Shown here: positions 1 through 12,200 of the stretch, in pieces
Numbering within the stretch: position 1 is the stretch's first letter
Layout of the letters: the number at the start of each line of letters is the position of its first letter
Source of the DNA: Zygnema cylindricum
Lineage: Eukaryota; Streptophyta; Zygnematophyceae; Zygnematales; Zygnemataceae
DNA: 64,000 nt
Reading direction: 5' to 3'
Assembly (NCBI GenBank): GCA_037447655.1
Contig: JBBHKE010002876.1
Coordinates: 58,489 to 122,488, forward strand
Notes under the pieces: model-generated
Seen by the model: the letters and a program-made list of their open reading frames with translations, nothing else
Databases searched by the model: none
Told to the model about the DNA's origin: nothing
Translations under genes and position numbers: made by a program

Positions 1-449
1 GTCTCGAGCCTCCGTTCCATAAGAGACACAAAACAAACAAACAAGCATGCAAACAAATCTGCTCCCACATTCATGCCATTACAAAACGCCTTCTGCTGTG
101 GCCCTCGCCATGGCTTGTCATTACGGTCGAGGATACAATGCTGAAGACAATGTCTTCTTCAACAAGTGACATAATCAAATCTTGATGATTTAAGTAGATG
201 CGTATCTTTGGTGAAAAGATGTCAAAGTAGCCCGTGTAAAATGTCTTTCCTCATTAAGCTTTGATGATATTTTTAAAGAGATAAAACGGTTGGTGCATGC
301 CAAAAAACAAGAAGAGATGGCAATAAAATATAGTTTGTTCGACAGCCATTGCAAGGAAGAAGAAAGAAACATAATGTTAATTGGTAATAAAAAAATCCTT
401 GATAGCACCTTCGCTTACATATGTTTACAACGTTCTCCTACAAATCAGT
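1..449. other. 3' flank of the plastid S20 gene, no gene seen
   Basis: I see no coding signal beyond short chance ORFs. The stretch lies downstream of the minus-strand S20 stop codon and probably holds its 3' UTR. Confidence 0.5.
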
Positions 450-2640
450 CTATGCAGAAACAGCTCCCTCTGCTTCTGTTGGGACATACCAGCCTAAGGC
501 AAGCGACACGGCCCGTTTGGCTCTAGCAAGTCGTGACTTTCGCCTCGCACCTTTGTTAGGATGGATGGTCCCAACCTTTACCGACTTATCAATAATCTGG
601 TAGGCTTCAGCAATCAGCTTCTCCACTGGTTCCAATTGCTCAGGAGCCGGAGATGCGGAGCTCTTAAGGGCTTCCAAAGCCAAAAAAGCCTGCAAAATTG
701 CAAATTTCTCTCAGAAAAATTCTGTGGTTATCTCATAAGGTTATAAAATTTACCCTCGTCTTGAGGGCAATATTCAATTGAAAGGTGAATTGTACAATTC
801 GTACAGTTAAATTCGGTAATCCTAGATATGGTTAGTCATAAAACCGTTGCGGTTTCCTCGTACTATATGTGTAATATGCGGTATTTTCGAGTAGAATATG
901 CATACAGTACACGATCGATCTGCGTATAGGGTTTCCAACTGTTTTCACCCATGCGCACTGTGGTGTTTCTGTCATGCCTTTCAACTGGACTTTCCTTTAT
1001 AGAACTTTCAACTAGAAAGCTTTTACAAGGTGAACAGACCAGGAACAGTGTTGTACTACTAAGGATTATACAGGATTCTACGGGCAGTTTGAATGTGACC
1101 TGACCATACCTTCTTCATCCGGGTTGCCATCTCTGATTTCCTCGACTTGTGATAGATCCTCTTTACCTCGGCCTGCTTGGCCCTCTTCTCCACCGTGGGC
1201 AATTTCTTTGCCACCTTCTTAGTCTTATCCCCTTTCTCAGCAGCGACAACAGTCAAAACTTGAGATTGTCTCACAGAGGGCCTTCGACTTACAACTGTAT
1301 CACATCCCCAAAAGAACAAGCAGCAAAGAATTCTCGTCAGTTTCGTATGTTTTGTTTTGTCAGTCTCGTTTTGTTTCTTTTCGTTTTCCAGTTTTTTCAG
1401 TTCCATACGTCACATCATATGGTGAATCATACGAAAAAATTACACCATGTGAACTACTGTGTCTACTCGAACAAGCGGCGACACAAACTTTTCCATTTTA
1501 TCCAGCGAAGAAAATCTATACCTTGTTCGATTGCTATATAGAAGTTGGGAAGTTATGTACATTGTCAAGAAGACTCTAAATAAATTTAAATACACATATC
1601 TATGTAACAACGACATGGACATGTAAGAATGAAAAAAAAAAAAAAAAAACATGGAGGCTTTAAAAGAGGTGATAGAGCTAAACACGGATTTTTCTTGGCT
1701 TAATTTGTAGGTTTCAATTTGTCAAACTATATGGAAAAACAAGTCAAAGGGCATCAAGCCTCTCCCCTCCTACCCCATACATAACATTTGATACCAATTT
1801 CGTTTCTGTTATTTCTCTGATGAACTCACATTTGAACAACATTTTAAACAAAAGAGGTAAAACCGACAAATGTGGTAAAACATCTTATCGTTATAAAATT
1901 TGGGGTTTACCAACACAGTTTTCATGAATGTGTTTGAGCCTCTTTTCTACTTGCACACATTTTGGTTTTTTGTATGTTAGAAGCAATATGTAGTACAATG
2001 CAATGAATGTTTGGCGAGAGAGAGAGCGAGAGAGAGAAAGAGAGAGAGACAGTTGGCAAAAATTTCAAAGAGACATGTTTTTTCAATGGCATTGTACAGA
2101 ATTCACATGGGAATTCCTGATCTTCGAAATGCTGTCGAGTTCAATCTTAACTATTACTAATATTATTACCTTAATTATTATAATGCAGAAAGTGTGCTAC
2201 AAATTTCTCAAATTACAGGACTGTAAACTGGCAGGTTTTGAAACCTTAAACCCTCTTGTTGAAAAACAAAAGCTAAATCCATAAAAAAAAAGTGCCGTAT
2301 TCATTAATAAAGATGACAGATAAAACAACAGAGAAAGAAAAAAAAAAAAAACAGTTTTCTTCACCCTCTCACTCCCATCCTTCACAGCAACCAAAATAAA
2401 AAGAAGCAAATTATTAAAGAAAGGAAGAAAAATAAGAAAGGTGGCCAAACCTGGAATCAGAGACTGGCCGCTAAACGACGAAGAAGAGGATAGAGAGAGA
2501 GCTCCGGAAGCCCTAGAACCGAAATTAGAGTGGATAGAAACAGTTGTTGACCTGCAAGTATTTCCTGAGGATGTGTTTTTGACAGAAAGGGAGAGGTTAC
2601 TGAAGGCCCTCACTGTGGTCTGAGAGAGAAGAGAAGCCAT
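450..2640 (-). CDS. PRPS20: Plastid 30S ribosomal protein bS20c, nuclear-encoded
   Basis: bS20 binds 16S rRNA in the small subunit of the plastid ribosome. Minus-strand exons are 2451-2640, 1110-1294 and 450-689 (stop 450-452), joined GT-AG in phases 1 and 0, giving 204 aa. Residues 1 to about 80 are Ser/Thr-rich with few acids (MASLLSQTTVRAFSNL...), a typical chloroplast transit peptide; a cleavage site near VVAAEK is plausible. The mature part has the family signatures: a basic segment KRAKQAEVKRIYHKSRKSEM around residues 98-118, then EALKS, IDKSVKVGTIHPNKGARRKSR and a basic end. The ATG at 2640 starts the transit peptide. The intron nearest the start holds purine runs. There is no sign of damage. 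Function and location follow from homology recognised by eye. Confidence 0.94.
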
Positions 2641-3309
2641 GGTTGCTGCACTTAAACCCTAAATCCTTCAAAATGTGATTTTAGCAAGCTGCTTCAGAAA
2701 GCAGGAGGAAATGGAGGTCTCGGAAGGTTGAAGCCACGTGTCCGGTTTGGACAAGGAAAAGGAAAATGGAAGATGCAGGGCAGCCGCAAAATAGATAAAA
2801 GAATTACTCATCAGTTATCCGCTTCACTTTCTCGGAAAAGAATCGGACGGCCGAAAAACGAATCGGAGGGAAGGCGACGGTGGATAGAGTTCCGAAACGT
2901 GGAATACCAGCGTGCATTCCGTACATTGAGACCAATCTTTCGTACGATTTACAAAACCAAAAGACGCGACCTGAGTTTCAAACTTCAGATTTCTTGGTGG
3001 TCCTTTTTCCGTCGCGCTTTACCGTTGCGCTATGTCAAAAAAGCATTAAATGATTAAAACTCCCAGAAAGTCTGTCATAGGGTCGTACACCCGTACCCTC
3101 TAGTCTGCTGACGCCACTTATGAAAAATCGGTAAGGATTCGCGTATGATACCCAACCTATGGGCTCAGTGGCTCACCTTTCAATTTCGTACGTCGTCGTT
3201 ACGTCCGTCAAGTTGACGATGTCTCCTTCACCGTCGTCATAATGGGTTTGAGGTAAGCAGAAATATTAATTAGAATATATATTAATTTATTGACGAAAAA
3301 TTAGCATCC
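2641..3309. other. Upstream region of the S20 gene and 5' flank of tRNA-Leu
   Basis: No gene is recognised. A 109-codon plus-strand ORF (2728-3057) resembles no family I know and has no supporting context. The region presumably contains the S20 promoter, but I could not pick a clear TATA box. Confidence 0.4.
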
Positions 3310-3390
3310 GATGATATGGCCGAGTTGGTCTAAGGCGCAGGATTAAGGTTCCTGTCCGAAAGGGCGTGGGTTCAAATCCCACTGTCATCA
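3310..3390 (+). tRNA. tRNA-Leu (anticodon AAG)
   Basis: Cytosolic-type leucine tRNA, 81 nt including the discriminator A. The 7-bp acceptor stem pairs GATGATA with TGTCATC (one wobble pair). The D-arm/A-box is TGGCCGAGTTGGTC, the anticodon loop has AAG between CAGGA and TCCTG, the variable arm is long as class II tRNAs require, and the T-arm/B-box is GGTTCAAATCC. There is no intron and no encoded CCA, as expected for a nuclear gene. Wobble A34 would be edited to inosine, reading CUN codons. Confidence 0.97.
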
Positions 3391-3406
3391 CGTGTACATG
3401 AGGAAA

Positions 3407-3411
3407 TTTTT
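3407..3411 (+). terminator. RNA polymerase III T-run after tRNA-Leu
   Basis: Five consecutive T residues start 17 nt after the tRNA's last base, the usual Pol III termination signal. Confidence 0.7.
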
Positions 3412-3536
3412 ATTGAAGTATTTTATTTATTTCAACTTTTGCCCTACCATTAAGTTATTCTTTCTTAACAAAGACTTGAATCATAGATTAAGAAGCCTAT
3501 TATACAAGATTGAAAATGTAGTTGAGCTTACAAGTC

Positions 3537-3900
3537 CTTTTGGTAATCTTTTATACTAGTGTCGAAGCTTAATAAAACATAAAACAACATAGTTAACACT
3601 TGTATTGTCCAAATATTAATCGCCATCATCTTGTCATAATTCATAACATTTATGCCAGTCATAATGATTTGAAAACTTGACGCTGTTGAAGTCTTTCAAT
3701 TTTACCCTCACCAAGATATTATGCTCTCTTTACACAAAAGTAAATTACAAGTTAAAAGTCCCGCTACACAATTTTAGAAATGTCGTTGAGCTTTCAAGAA
3801 GATGACGGTGATTAATAATTGAACAATATAAGCGTGATTATGTTGTTTTATGCTTCTTCGAACTTTGATATTGGTACCAAAAGGTTATCAAAGGGAAGTT
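3537..3900. repeat. Degenerate inverted repeat (foldback element)
   Basis: An arm near 3537-3636 (includes ACATAAAACAACATA and ATTAATCGCCATCATCTTG) matches the reverse complement of about 3798-3900 (CATAAAACAACATAATC, ATTAATCACCGTCATCTTC). The arms are about 100 bp and diverged, the spacer about 160 bp. There is no coding capacity. A decayed MITE is likely; no target duplication was found. Confidence 0.55.
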
Positions 3901-6132
3901 TGTCGCTTTAATTCTTTGGAGACGATTTAGTGTTTTGTATACTGCGTGACCAAATACGACCATTTAGGCGCATCTATAACGCCTCTCACATGACTCTTAT
4001 TTTTTTGTAAGCCGCTTGTCGTTTACCGCCTTCACTCATAACCTTCCAATTTAATGTGGCAAATTGAAATGGATTGTTTTTTGTACAAAACTTATGAATT
4101 TTTTTTTTTATAAAAATATCGTCATCTCCTTGACTTTCTTGTTTTTTTTAGCTACCGCATGCATCATTTTTCTAATCCACCTCCGCGGACGGTTAATACA
4201 AATCATTTGTCTTATAAGTTTAAAATGGTAACCTACACTACCATTGAAGTTGAGATCTGCGAAAGTATGGAAATAATCTTTGAGGGATTACCTTTACTCA
4301 ATACGAAAAATGGCATTTCTAATAGACCGCTACAAGGTTCCATAGTTTCTTCCTGTGGTTTTAATATTGGCTAATACCATGATATGTCATGAAAAGGGTA
4401 ACATACTCTAGTCTTCATCTCCTCCATATCTCCTCCTTATTCTCATATATAGGGGTTATTCTCTAGCCTGAAAATTTGCAATGGTCATTCGAGCTAACAG
4501 AGGAAAACCTCCGTAACAAAACAAACACAAACACACTTGAATCAAGTCAGCAAAACATGGGTTTCTAGCACAAATCAAATAAAGTAGAATTATCAAATAT
4601 GGTAGTTTGGAAGAAGATAGGAAGAAGATATACAGTCTATACTAGATAGAGTAGGCAGATGGCACAGACTTTATAGTCAATTTGGAGTCAGCGTGTCACT
4701 TAACTCAACTTTATATTCAACTTTTCCGATGAAATCAGAAAAATAGTTAAACAACGTTATTGCTGTATTTTTGTCAAGATTTGAGCTTTTTGACCACCGG
4801 TGCCCAGAGAATAAGAAATGCAGTTTAGAACTGCCGATGCGAGCGCATCGGCCACCTGCATCAGGGCACCGATGTATCGGTTACCAATGCAGATGCGGAT
4901 CTTTACCAAAATTGCTCTCCAACGAACAGTACGCTGTGAACTGTACCTACATGTATCACGCTGTCGCCGACAAATTAGATTTTGACTTGCTATGTCAAAG
5001 TTTGAAATTGCCGTTCAACCTTTTGTTTGTTGGGTACAATCGTACATTCGTACAAAACTACTACACTTATGACTTTAGTAATTAATTTTCCTCCTTTGTT
5101 CGCGGAGGCGATTTCAGCCGTTCGATATTGATTTTTTGGCCTGTGGATAAATTCCATGTTACAACCGAACAAAACATAGTTCAAAAGTAGGTGAAAGTAG
5201 GCCCATACAATATGCCTATTGTATGCAAAAGATACAATATGACCTTAAGACCCATATTGTATTCGGACCTATTCGGACTAATTAAAACATTCGGACCAAA
5301 AATTGGACCAATTAAAATACTCGGACCAATTTTTTTATCTACACCGTCAGATTCGGACGATCGGACGGTTTATGATCAAAGTAGCGATTTAAGAAGATCA
5401 CATGAAAAGCCCATAACACAACTTACGATAAAGGCGCCGACCAAAGGCCTACCATAAAAACGCCTACTTCTGAACCTTGGTACAAAAATCACTTTACACA
5501 ATTAGTCAATTACATACCACAGTGCCTTCACTTTCCAATTTCCATTTACCACTTGCCACTCCAACATGGGCAACTCATCATATTCCATTTCACTGCCATG
5601 GCAACAGTCCTCTCTGCTTGTTTTCTCTCCTCGACCGTTGACTTTCGTGCCTGACACTTTTAGGTGACTGTTGATCTATTTCTTTTCTTGATTTCCTCTG
5701 TTTCTTCTCCCTTACATCCTCTTCTTCTCTCTCTGTTTTTCTATTGCAAGTTATTCAAATCTACCAGTGTTTAATTAAGACCAAGATCGTGATTTTTTTT
5801 ATGCTAGAGTATACGTTCAACTCCTTTTTATTTTACATATATTAGCCTGGAATAATTTCAGAAGGGTCTCTTTTTGCTGACGCGCACTATCTCATCCTTT
5901 TTTTTTTGTTTTCGAGATTTGGACCCTTTTTTCTTGTTAGCAAGTACTTTGCAGATATGTTGAATTCTGCAAAATATAGCCAAGAAGAAGAGAAGAAAAT
6001 TCTTGTTTATTTCTAAAGTTTCTAGGAACTTTTTTTTAAGTTTCTACAAATTTGATCATTTTTTTGGATCTTGGAAGTAAGATCTCATCTTTTTGTCACA
6101 AGTTGAGGCTGGGAACGAAAGGAAGCAAAACC
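3901..6132. other. Intergenic region upstream of SEC16
   Basis: AT-rich intergenic DNA containing one MITE (5175-5479) and T-rich stretches from about 5690 to 6070 that may belong to the SEC16 promoter or leader. No gene is recognised. Confidence 0.5.
5175..5479. mobile_element. MITE, 19-bp TIR family, copy 1 (hAT-like)
   Basis: A 305-bp non-coding element begins CATAGTTCAAAAGTAGGTG and ends CGCCTACTTCTGAACCTTG, imperfect terminal inverted repeats. Flanking 8-mers GAACAAAA (5167-5174) and GTACAAAA (5480-5487) match at 7 of 8 positions, as expected of an aged 8-bp target duplication of the hAT superfamily. Its interior matches the reverse complement of the copy at 23610-23973 (the CAATATGCCTATTGTA and CACATGAAAAGCCCATAACA stretches). 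Confidence 0.85.
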
Positions 6133-6140
6133 TATATAAA
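6133..6140 (+). promoter_or_regulatory. Possible TATA box of SEC16
   Basis: TATATAAA lies 71 bp before the SEC16 ATG at 6211, which would give a short leader of roughly 40-50 nt. This rests on position and consensus only; a longer leader with an upstream exon cannot be excluded. Confidence 0.35.
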
Positions 6141-6210
6141 CCTGAAAGAGCCAGAAATATCTTTATTCAACAAGAACGTCGGATCAAATTTTCGATAAGG
6201 TTTGTTCAAA

Positions 6211-9200
6211 ATGCAGTCGAATAGTTTACGGAAAAAGAAGCTTGGGGGACCTGCTCCTCGGAAAAGTGGAGGAAAACTTGTTGTTTCTGTAGCGTCCAGA
6301 AGCAAGGAGGGAGGAGGAGGAGGGGGAGGAGGAGGAGGAGGAGGAGGAGGAGGAGGAGGTGGTGGTGTTGGAGCCCCAGCAACTTCGGTACGTGTTGCAG
6401 ACGAGCCCGAGTATTCGAATACAAGGAGAGAGTTGGGAGAGGTTGGCGGGAGGGTTGAGAAGGGAGAGAAGGCAGAGAATTTAGAGAGGGGTGAGAAGGG
6501 AGAGAGGGCAGGGAAGCTAGTGGGGGTTGAGAAGGGAGAGAGGACAGAGAAATTAGGGAGGGTTGAGAAAGAAGAGAAGTTAGAGAGGGGTGAGAAGGGG
6601 GAGTCGACAGTGAAGGAAGAAACTGAGAATGGGAAACAGGCGTTGAAAGCAGAAAGTTTAGAGAGAGTAGGCAAAGTCGAGAGCAGAGAGGAGGAGAAGA
6701 GTGGGAAGGTTGTAAAAGTTGACAAATTTGAGAATGGGGAGAAGGGAGAGGAGAGAAAAAAGGTATTAATTTCAGAGAAAGTGGATAATGTAGTGACGGA
6801 AGATAAGAATGGAAAGGCAATGATGGTAGAGAAAGTAGAGATCATGGAGAAGGGGGAGAGGACAGCGAAGGCAATGAAAGCAGAGAAAGTGGATTATGGA
6901 GCGGAGAGACAGAAAGGGATTGTTGATTTATCCACGCCCATGAGTGAGGTACACCAGAGGTCACAATCTGCACCGGTGAGTGCCTTCACAAATCGTCACT
7001 TGACTTCAAAAATTCAAAACAATTCTCTTTCGAATCCAATTTCAAAAGGATCACTTACGAATGGAAAACTTCAAGGAAAAAGTAAACTAGTTGTATCAAA
7101 ATTATCATCATCCTCATCCTCTTCGTCATCCTCATCCTCTTCGTCATCCTCATTCTCACCTTCTTCATCCTCATCCTCACTCTTACCGTCATCCTTACCC
7201 TTGTCCTCATCCTCACCATTATCCTCATCCTTACCACTATCCTCATCCTCACCATCATTCTCATCCTTACCCTTATCCTCATCCTTACCCTTACCCTCAC
7301 CCTCATCCTCATCGTCATTCTCATCCTCATCCGCATCCTCATCTTCATCCTCAACCTTAACCTCAATTTCAACCTCAGCCTCAACCTCGATCTCAACCTC
7401 AACCTTGATCTCAACCTTAACCTCAACCTCAATCTCAACCTCAACCTCAACCTCAACCTCAACCTCAACCTCAACCTCAACCTCAACCTCAACCTCACTA
7501 GGAACGCCATTATCCATCGTATCAACGGCAACTTTGTCCACCTTACCATCGATGTTATCTTCTGCATTGAAGTCATCATCAGTATCGACAATATCGTCAT
7601 CAATATCGGAACCAGTATCGGCACCAATATCGGCACCAGTATCGGCAACGGAAGCATCAGGAATTCAAGGTTCTAAATTAGGGCCTCTTATGTTCCCGGG
7701 AGCTTCAAGGGGACTGGCAGCTCTGTCAGGCCTTAGGGATAGGCCTTCTCTCACCAGCATTCCTCCTCTTGATTCCTCGAAGGGAAAAGAATCCGCATAT
7801 CTTCAAAAGCCTCTCCTGGAAGGAAAAGTTTTTTCTTCCTCGTTATTGCCGGTACAGCCACAACAAGAATCTGTAGCCACAGTCATTTTGGACAAGGAGG
7901 AAACCGCGAAGGAAACTATGCCACAGATGGAATTACCGAATTGGGATTCTCTCTTAGGAGCGTCGACAAACGAGAAGCCATCTCAAATTTTACCAGGTAT
8001 GCACTTTTGGTTTTGAAGGCAGTTTTTTTGTGCTAGTTTTTTTTTTCTCTAATTTGCTTTGTGAAGAGTAAATGCTTATGTATCGAATGAATATGGCCCA
8101 TTGAATGAAAGTTTATGTGTTTTTCTATGCACAGCTGATTCTGGCAGTGATAAAGCCATTGCACGCTTGCTAGAATCCCCTGTAGTGGAAGATTCTGCAT
8201 GTATGCCACTGTTTTCAGTAGCTGAAATCCGTTTTCCCGGATCAGAGGAGATTTCTTTTTTCGAGGAAGAGTCGTCATCGGGCTGGGATGTAGAAGGTAT
8301 AACCAAGTTTTGAGATACAGCAGGATTCAATAGAGATCCATTGTTTTTTCTTTATTGTCCAACACCTTTTCTAAAGTGATCCTCTTCTAATGCCTTGCAT
8401 GAAAATTACATAACACCTTTTGAAGAGTCCTGAACGACCCAGCTAACTCATTATTTTTATAGTTCGCTATTTGGCTCATACTTATGTTCTTAGTGTATAT
8501 CATGCGGCTGTAATGTTTTCGAATGGATAAGTAAACCCATGTTTTCATTTGGTTGTCCTGTTATTCTGGGCATCTTATTGCCAAGGTTCGTATTGAAGCT
8601 TGTATTGTTAAAGCTTATTTCTAATTTTACGTCTAAAAGATTGAGAAAGAATTGCCTAAAAAAAAAAGAATTGAGTTATGAGAAGGAATTTTGAGTGGAA
8701 TGACCAAGTCACAAAGAGGTTATGTAGGCGTTGTTTAAGTTCATATGTAATGATGCTAGTATGAAAAAAACAAGACATGTCTGAAGTGTCAGGAACCAAT
8801 TATTTTTGGTCATGGTTGAGAAGCCAGCTCTATTTTGACGAATTATTTACGATTAAGAAAGTATATTCCATCTCTTTATATTGTTCTTAATCTTTATCAA
8901 GATAGTTTATGTGTTTTTATTACAGATGATCTCGTTATCGAGAAGGGAGTTGCTCCGGCGGAAATTCTTTTGCCTGGTTTAAATGAGTTTTCTTTTCTGG
9001 AGGAAACGTCATCTAGCCAGCAAGTACCAGGTACACGTTAGCGAATTTTTGAAAATGTTTCTATAGTGTCCTTTCAGTTTGTTATATCATTTTTCTGGTA
9101 AAAAATGTCAGCAATCAATTATGTATTTCTGTTGAGCAAGTCAACCCATGTTATCATTCAGTTGTGCTGTTATTTTGGGCAGTTTACTGGCAAGGTTCTT

Positions 9201-12200
9201 ATTGAAGCTTGTATTGTTAAAGCTTATTTCTAATTTTACGTTAAAAGATTAAGGAAGAAAAGGAATTGAGTTACGATAAGGAATTTTGAGAGGAGTGACC
9301 AAGTCACAAAGAGGTTATGTAGACGTCGTTTAAGTTAATATGTATGAAAAAAACAAGACATGTCCGAATCGTCAGTAACCAATTTTTTTTGGGCATGGTT
9401 TAGAAGCCATCTACGAATAAGAAAGGCAGTATATTTTATCTCTTTATATTGTTCTTAATCTTTATAAAGATAGTTTGTGTTTTTATTACAGATGATCTTG
9501 TTATCGAGAAGAAAGTTGCATGTTTGCCGAAGCCCCCGGCGGAATTTTTTCTGCCCGGTTTAAATGATTTTTCTTTCCTGGAGGAAACGTCATCTAGCCA
9601 GCAAGTACCAGGTACACGTTAGCCAAGCTTTGAAAATGTCTTTATAATGTCCTTTCTATTTGTTATATCATTTTTCTGGTAAAAAATGTCAGCAATCAAT
9701 TATGTTTTTCTTTTGAGCATGTTTGGGAAGCCACTTGATACTTAGTGGGCCTTGTTAATGCATAGGCTATGGTCTTTCTGTTTTTTGGTTTTTTGTTTTT
9801 TTGTTTTTTTGTTTCGACTTTTTGATTGTTTACAGGCAGGCTATAGTTGTTCCTGATGCAGATGATTCTGACATCGTGAAGGAAGATTTACGTGTGCAAG
9901 AACCTTCCATATTTGAGGATACGTCGAGTACACAACAAGTTTCAGAATTTAGACCTCCTTTTCCAGAGTCGGATTCATTTTCTTTTCTGGAGGAGGGGCC
10001 AACAACAGGGCGACAACTAGCAGGTACAGGGCAGGCAAGCTCATATTTAGGCTTCTGTTTCCACACATCCATCGTCTGCTCATGTTCTTGTGCATAAAAA
10101 TATATTGGCGTAACAGATCAAAGGGGGGAAGCCACGGTAGCTTTGTATCTAAAAGTATGATTTCTAATGCCCTCCCCTTGCAGAATGTGTCCCCAATATA
10201 GTTTGTCCTAGGACGTCCCACTATGAGAGATGTCTAGCTGCAATGTATGACGCCTGTAGGACGCAACTACACTGCTTTTACAAGTGGACAACTATCCCAC
10301 CTGTCAAAAGATTTCCGCGAACTGTGACATATTGTTGCAATCTGTTAAGGACCTACGTTATGTACTCGTCGCGTGAACGGTCATACATGTCCATATATAT
10401 GTATGTTCATTTGTCCTTTACGTAGGAGGTGTACCCGCGGGTGCATAACTCACTCCTACTTTATTCCAAGCACGTATGACAGTCTGCTGTATGACCGGGC
10501 AGGTCCGCACGGTTCTGCCACCCACGGCCGGTGTTAGACCACGTGTAGCACGGAAATTGAAACAAAAGGATGGGAAAGTTTTGAGTTATTGCAGTCAACT
10601 CATATAAAAAAAAGGGTAACATGTTACAGTTGGTATTGGTTCATGGCAGGACTTCTTTCAAACTGATATTTTCATTCGTTCATGACCAAAGTCGGTCCAG
10701 CAGTTTTTTCCATGGCATACTGTTTTATCATAATCTATGTTTTTCTTCATTTTTATACTGAAAGATAATCTCTGTTGTTCCTGCAGTTGATCCTTGCACT
10801 GAGAAGGAAGTTGAGTTATCTCAGGCACCTCTGGAAGTGGAGTACGCTGTTCCTGCAGTTGATCCTTGCACTGAGAAGGAAGTTGAGTTATCTCAGGCAC
10901 CTCTGGAAGTGGAGTACGCAGTTGATCCTTGCAGCGAGGAGGAAGTCAACTTATCGCAGACTCCTCTGGAAGTGGAGGATGCCTATAGAACAGAACAGGT
11001 TGCATCAACAGAGAATTTCTTTCAAGGGTCAGAAGAATTTTCATTTCAGAAGGAAGAGTCATCAGCACGGGAGGAAACAGGTAGATGCAACCTTTGATAC
11101 AAGCCATGGTCAAGCAACGGTGTTTTCTTTGTTTTGTAAGCGTATAATGTAGTGGCTATCCTATGCTTACAGTTCGTACAGTTTGACATATCCTTCTTAA
11201 TACTGTTTCATTGTTTGAGCCACATCATAGAGCGATTTTTTTTTTTTAATAAATGTATTTTGGAGGAGTACTCCAGGGACCGCATTTATTGCGATACTGT
11301 TCTTTCAGGCATTCCCCATTCCCTTATATTTTGTTTTCTTAGTTGGTCTACTTGGAAATGCAATTGATTCAATGTTTCAGTTATTCTTTTGGAGCAATGT
11401 TGCAGTTAGTTATTTTTGGTTACACAGGCTGGTTTAACACAGACTTGGTTAGGAAACTCTTTCATGGTATTCCACACTAAGCAGGACAGTTAGTGAAAAT
11501 TTCAATGGATTGCTAAGGCAGTTCTAGAACTATGTCTCTACAAAACTTCCTTTGGGATTTTTTGTAGATTAGTTATAATGTCCGTTATCTGTACGTTTAA
11601 ACGATGTATGTTGTGTTTATTCCTAATGCAGATGGTTCTCGCATTATGGAACAAAGTTGTTGTATTACAAGAGCCTCTTGTAATGGTGTCAAGTATCCAA
11701 CAATATTTTTCAGCAATGGACATTCCTTTCTCGGAATGTGATTAGTTGTCCTTCCTGGAGAATTGAGAATCTTGGTTGAGAATTTTCAACAGAGGACGAC
11801 TCTTCAACATTGCAGCTTTTAAGCAATTCCTTTTTAGAAAGGGAGCAACTGCAGGCTGGTATGAATTGGAAGGAAGAGAAGGAGTCATTGGAAGGAAGAG
11901 AAGGAGTCATTGGAAGGCTCCAGTGTTGAGTGGACGAAAGAAGGCTCTGACATGTTATGTCAGCTGTGGAACGGAGAGAATAAGCAAGAAAGAGGTTATA
12001 CTTGGTTTGATGCTCAACATTGGAGCCTCCCAATGACTCATTCTCTTCCCATTCATGCCAACCTGCAGTTGCTCGTTTTCTAAACAGGAATTGCCCGGAA
12101 GCTTCACCGTTGAAGAATCTTCTTCTGTTGAAAATTCTTCCTCCAAGAAGGAAAACTCATCAGATCCAAGAAAAGGAATGAAAAGACTGTTGGATACTTG

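Noticed and set aside
2728-3057. 109-codon ORF upstream of tRNA-Leu
   Set aside because: No recognisable domain, no neighbouring exon or promoter evidence; basic composition is compatible with chance.
6132-6845. Antisense ORFs of 204-237 codons over SEC16 exon 1
   Set aside because: They mirror the GA-rich coding repeats of the sense exon and show no independent features.
7055-7657. Antisense ORFs of 156-200 codons rich in Glu/Val/Asp or Arg/Leu/Met
   Set aside because: They are the complement of the Ser/Thr-coding TCN repeats; the sense frame continues on both sides and splices correctly.
9841-9860. Alternative acceptors for SEC16 exon 5 at TTTACAG or GGCAG
   Set aside because: Both lead to an immediate in-frame stop in the required phase; only the GATGCAG site at 9861 keeps the frame.
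11632-11743. Sense-arm exon copy as a coding SEC16 exon
   Set aside because: It has an acceptor-like TAATGCAG and starts in phase, but stops after about 37 codons with no donor before the stop; exon 6 splices in phase to 12780 without it.
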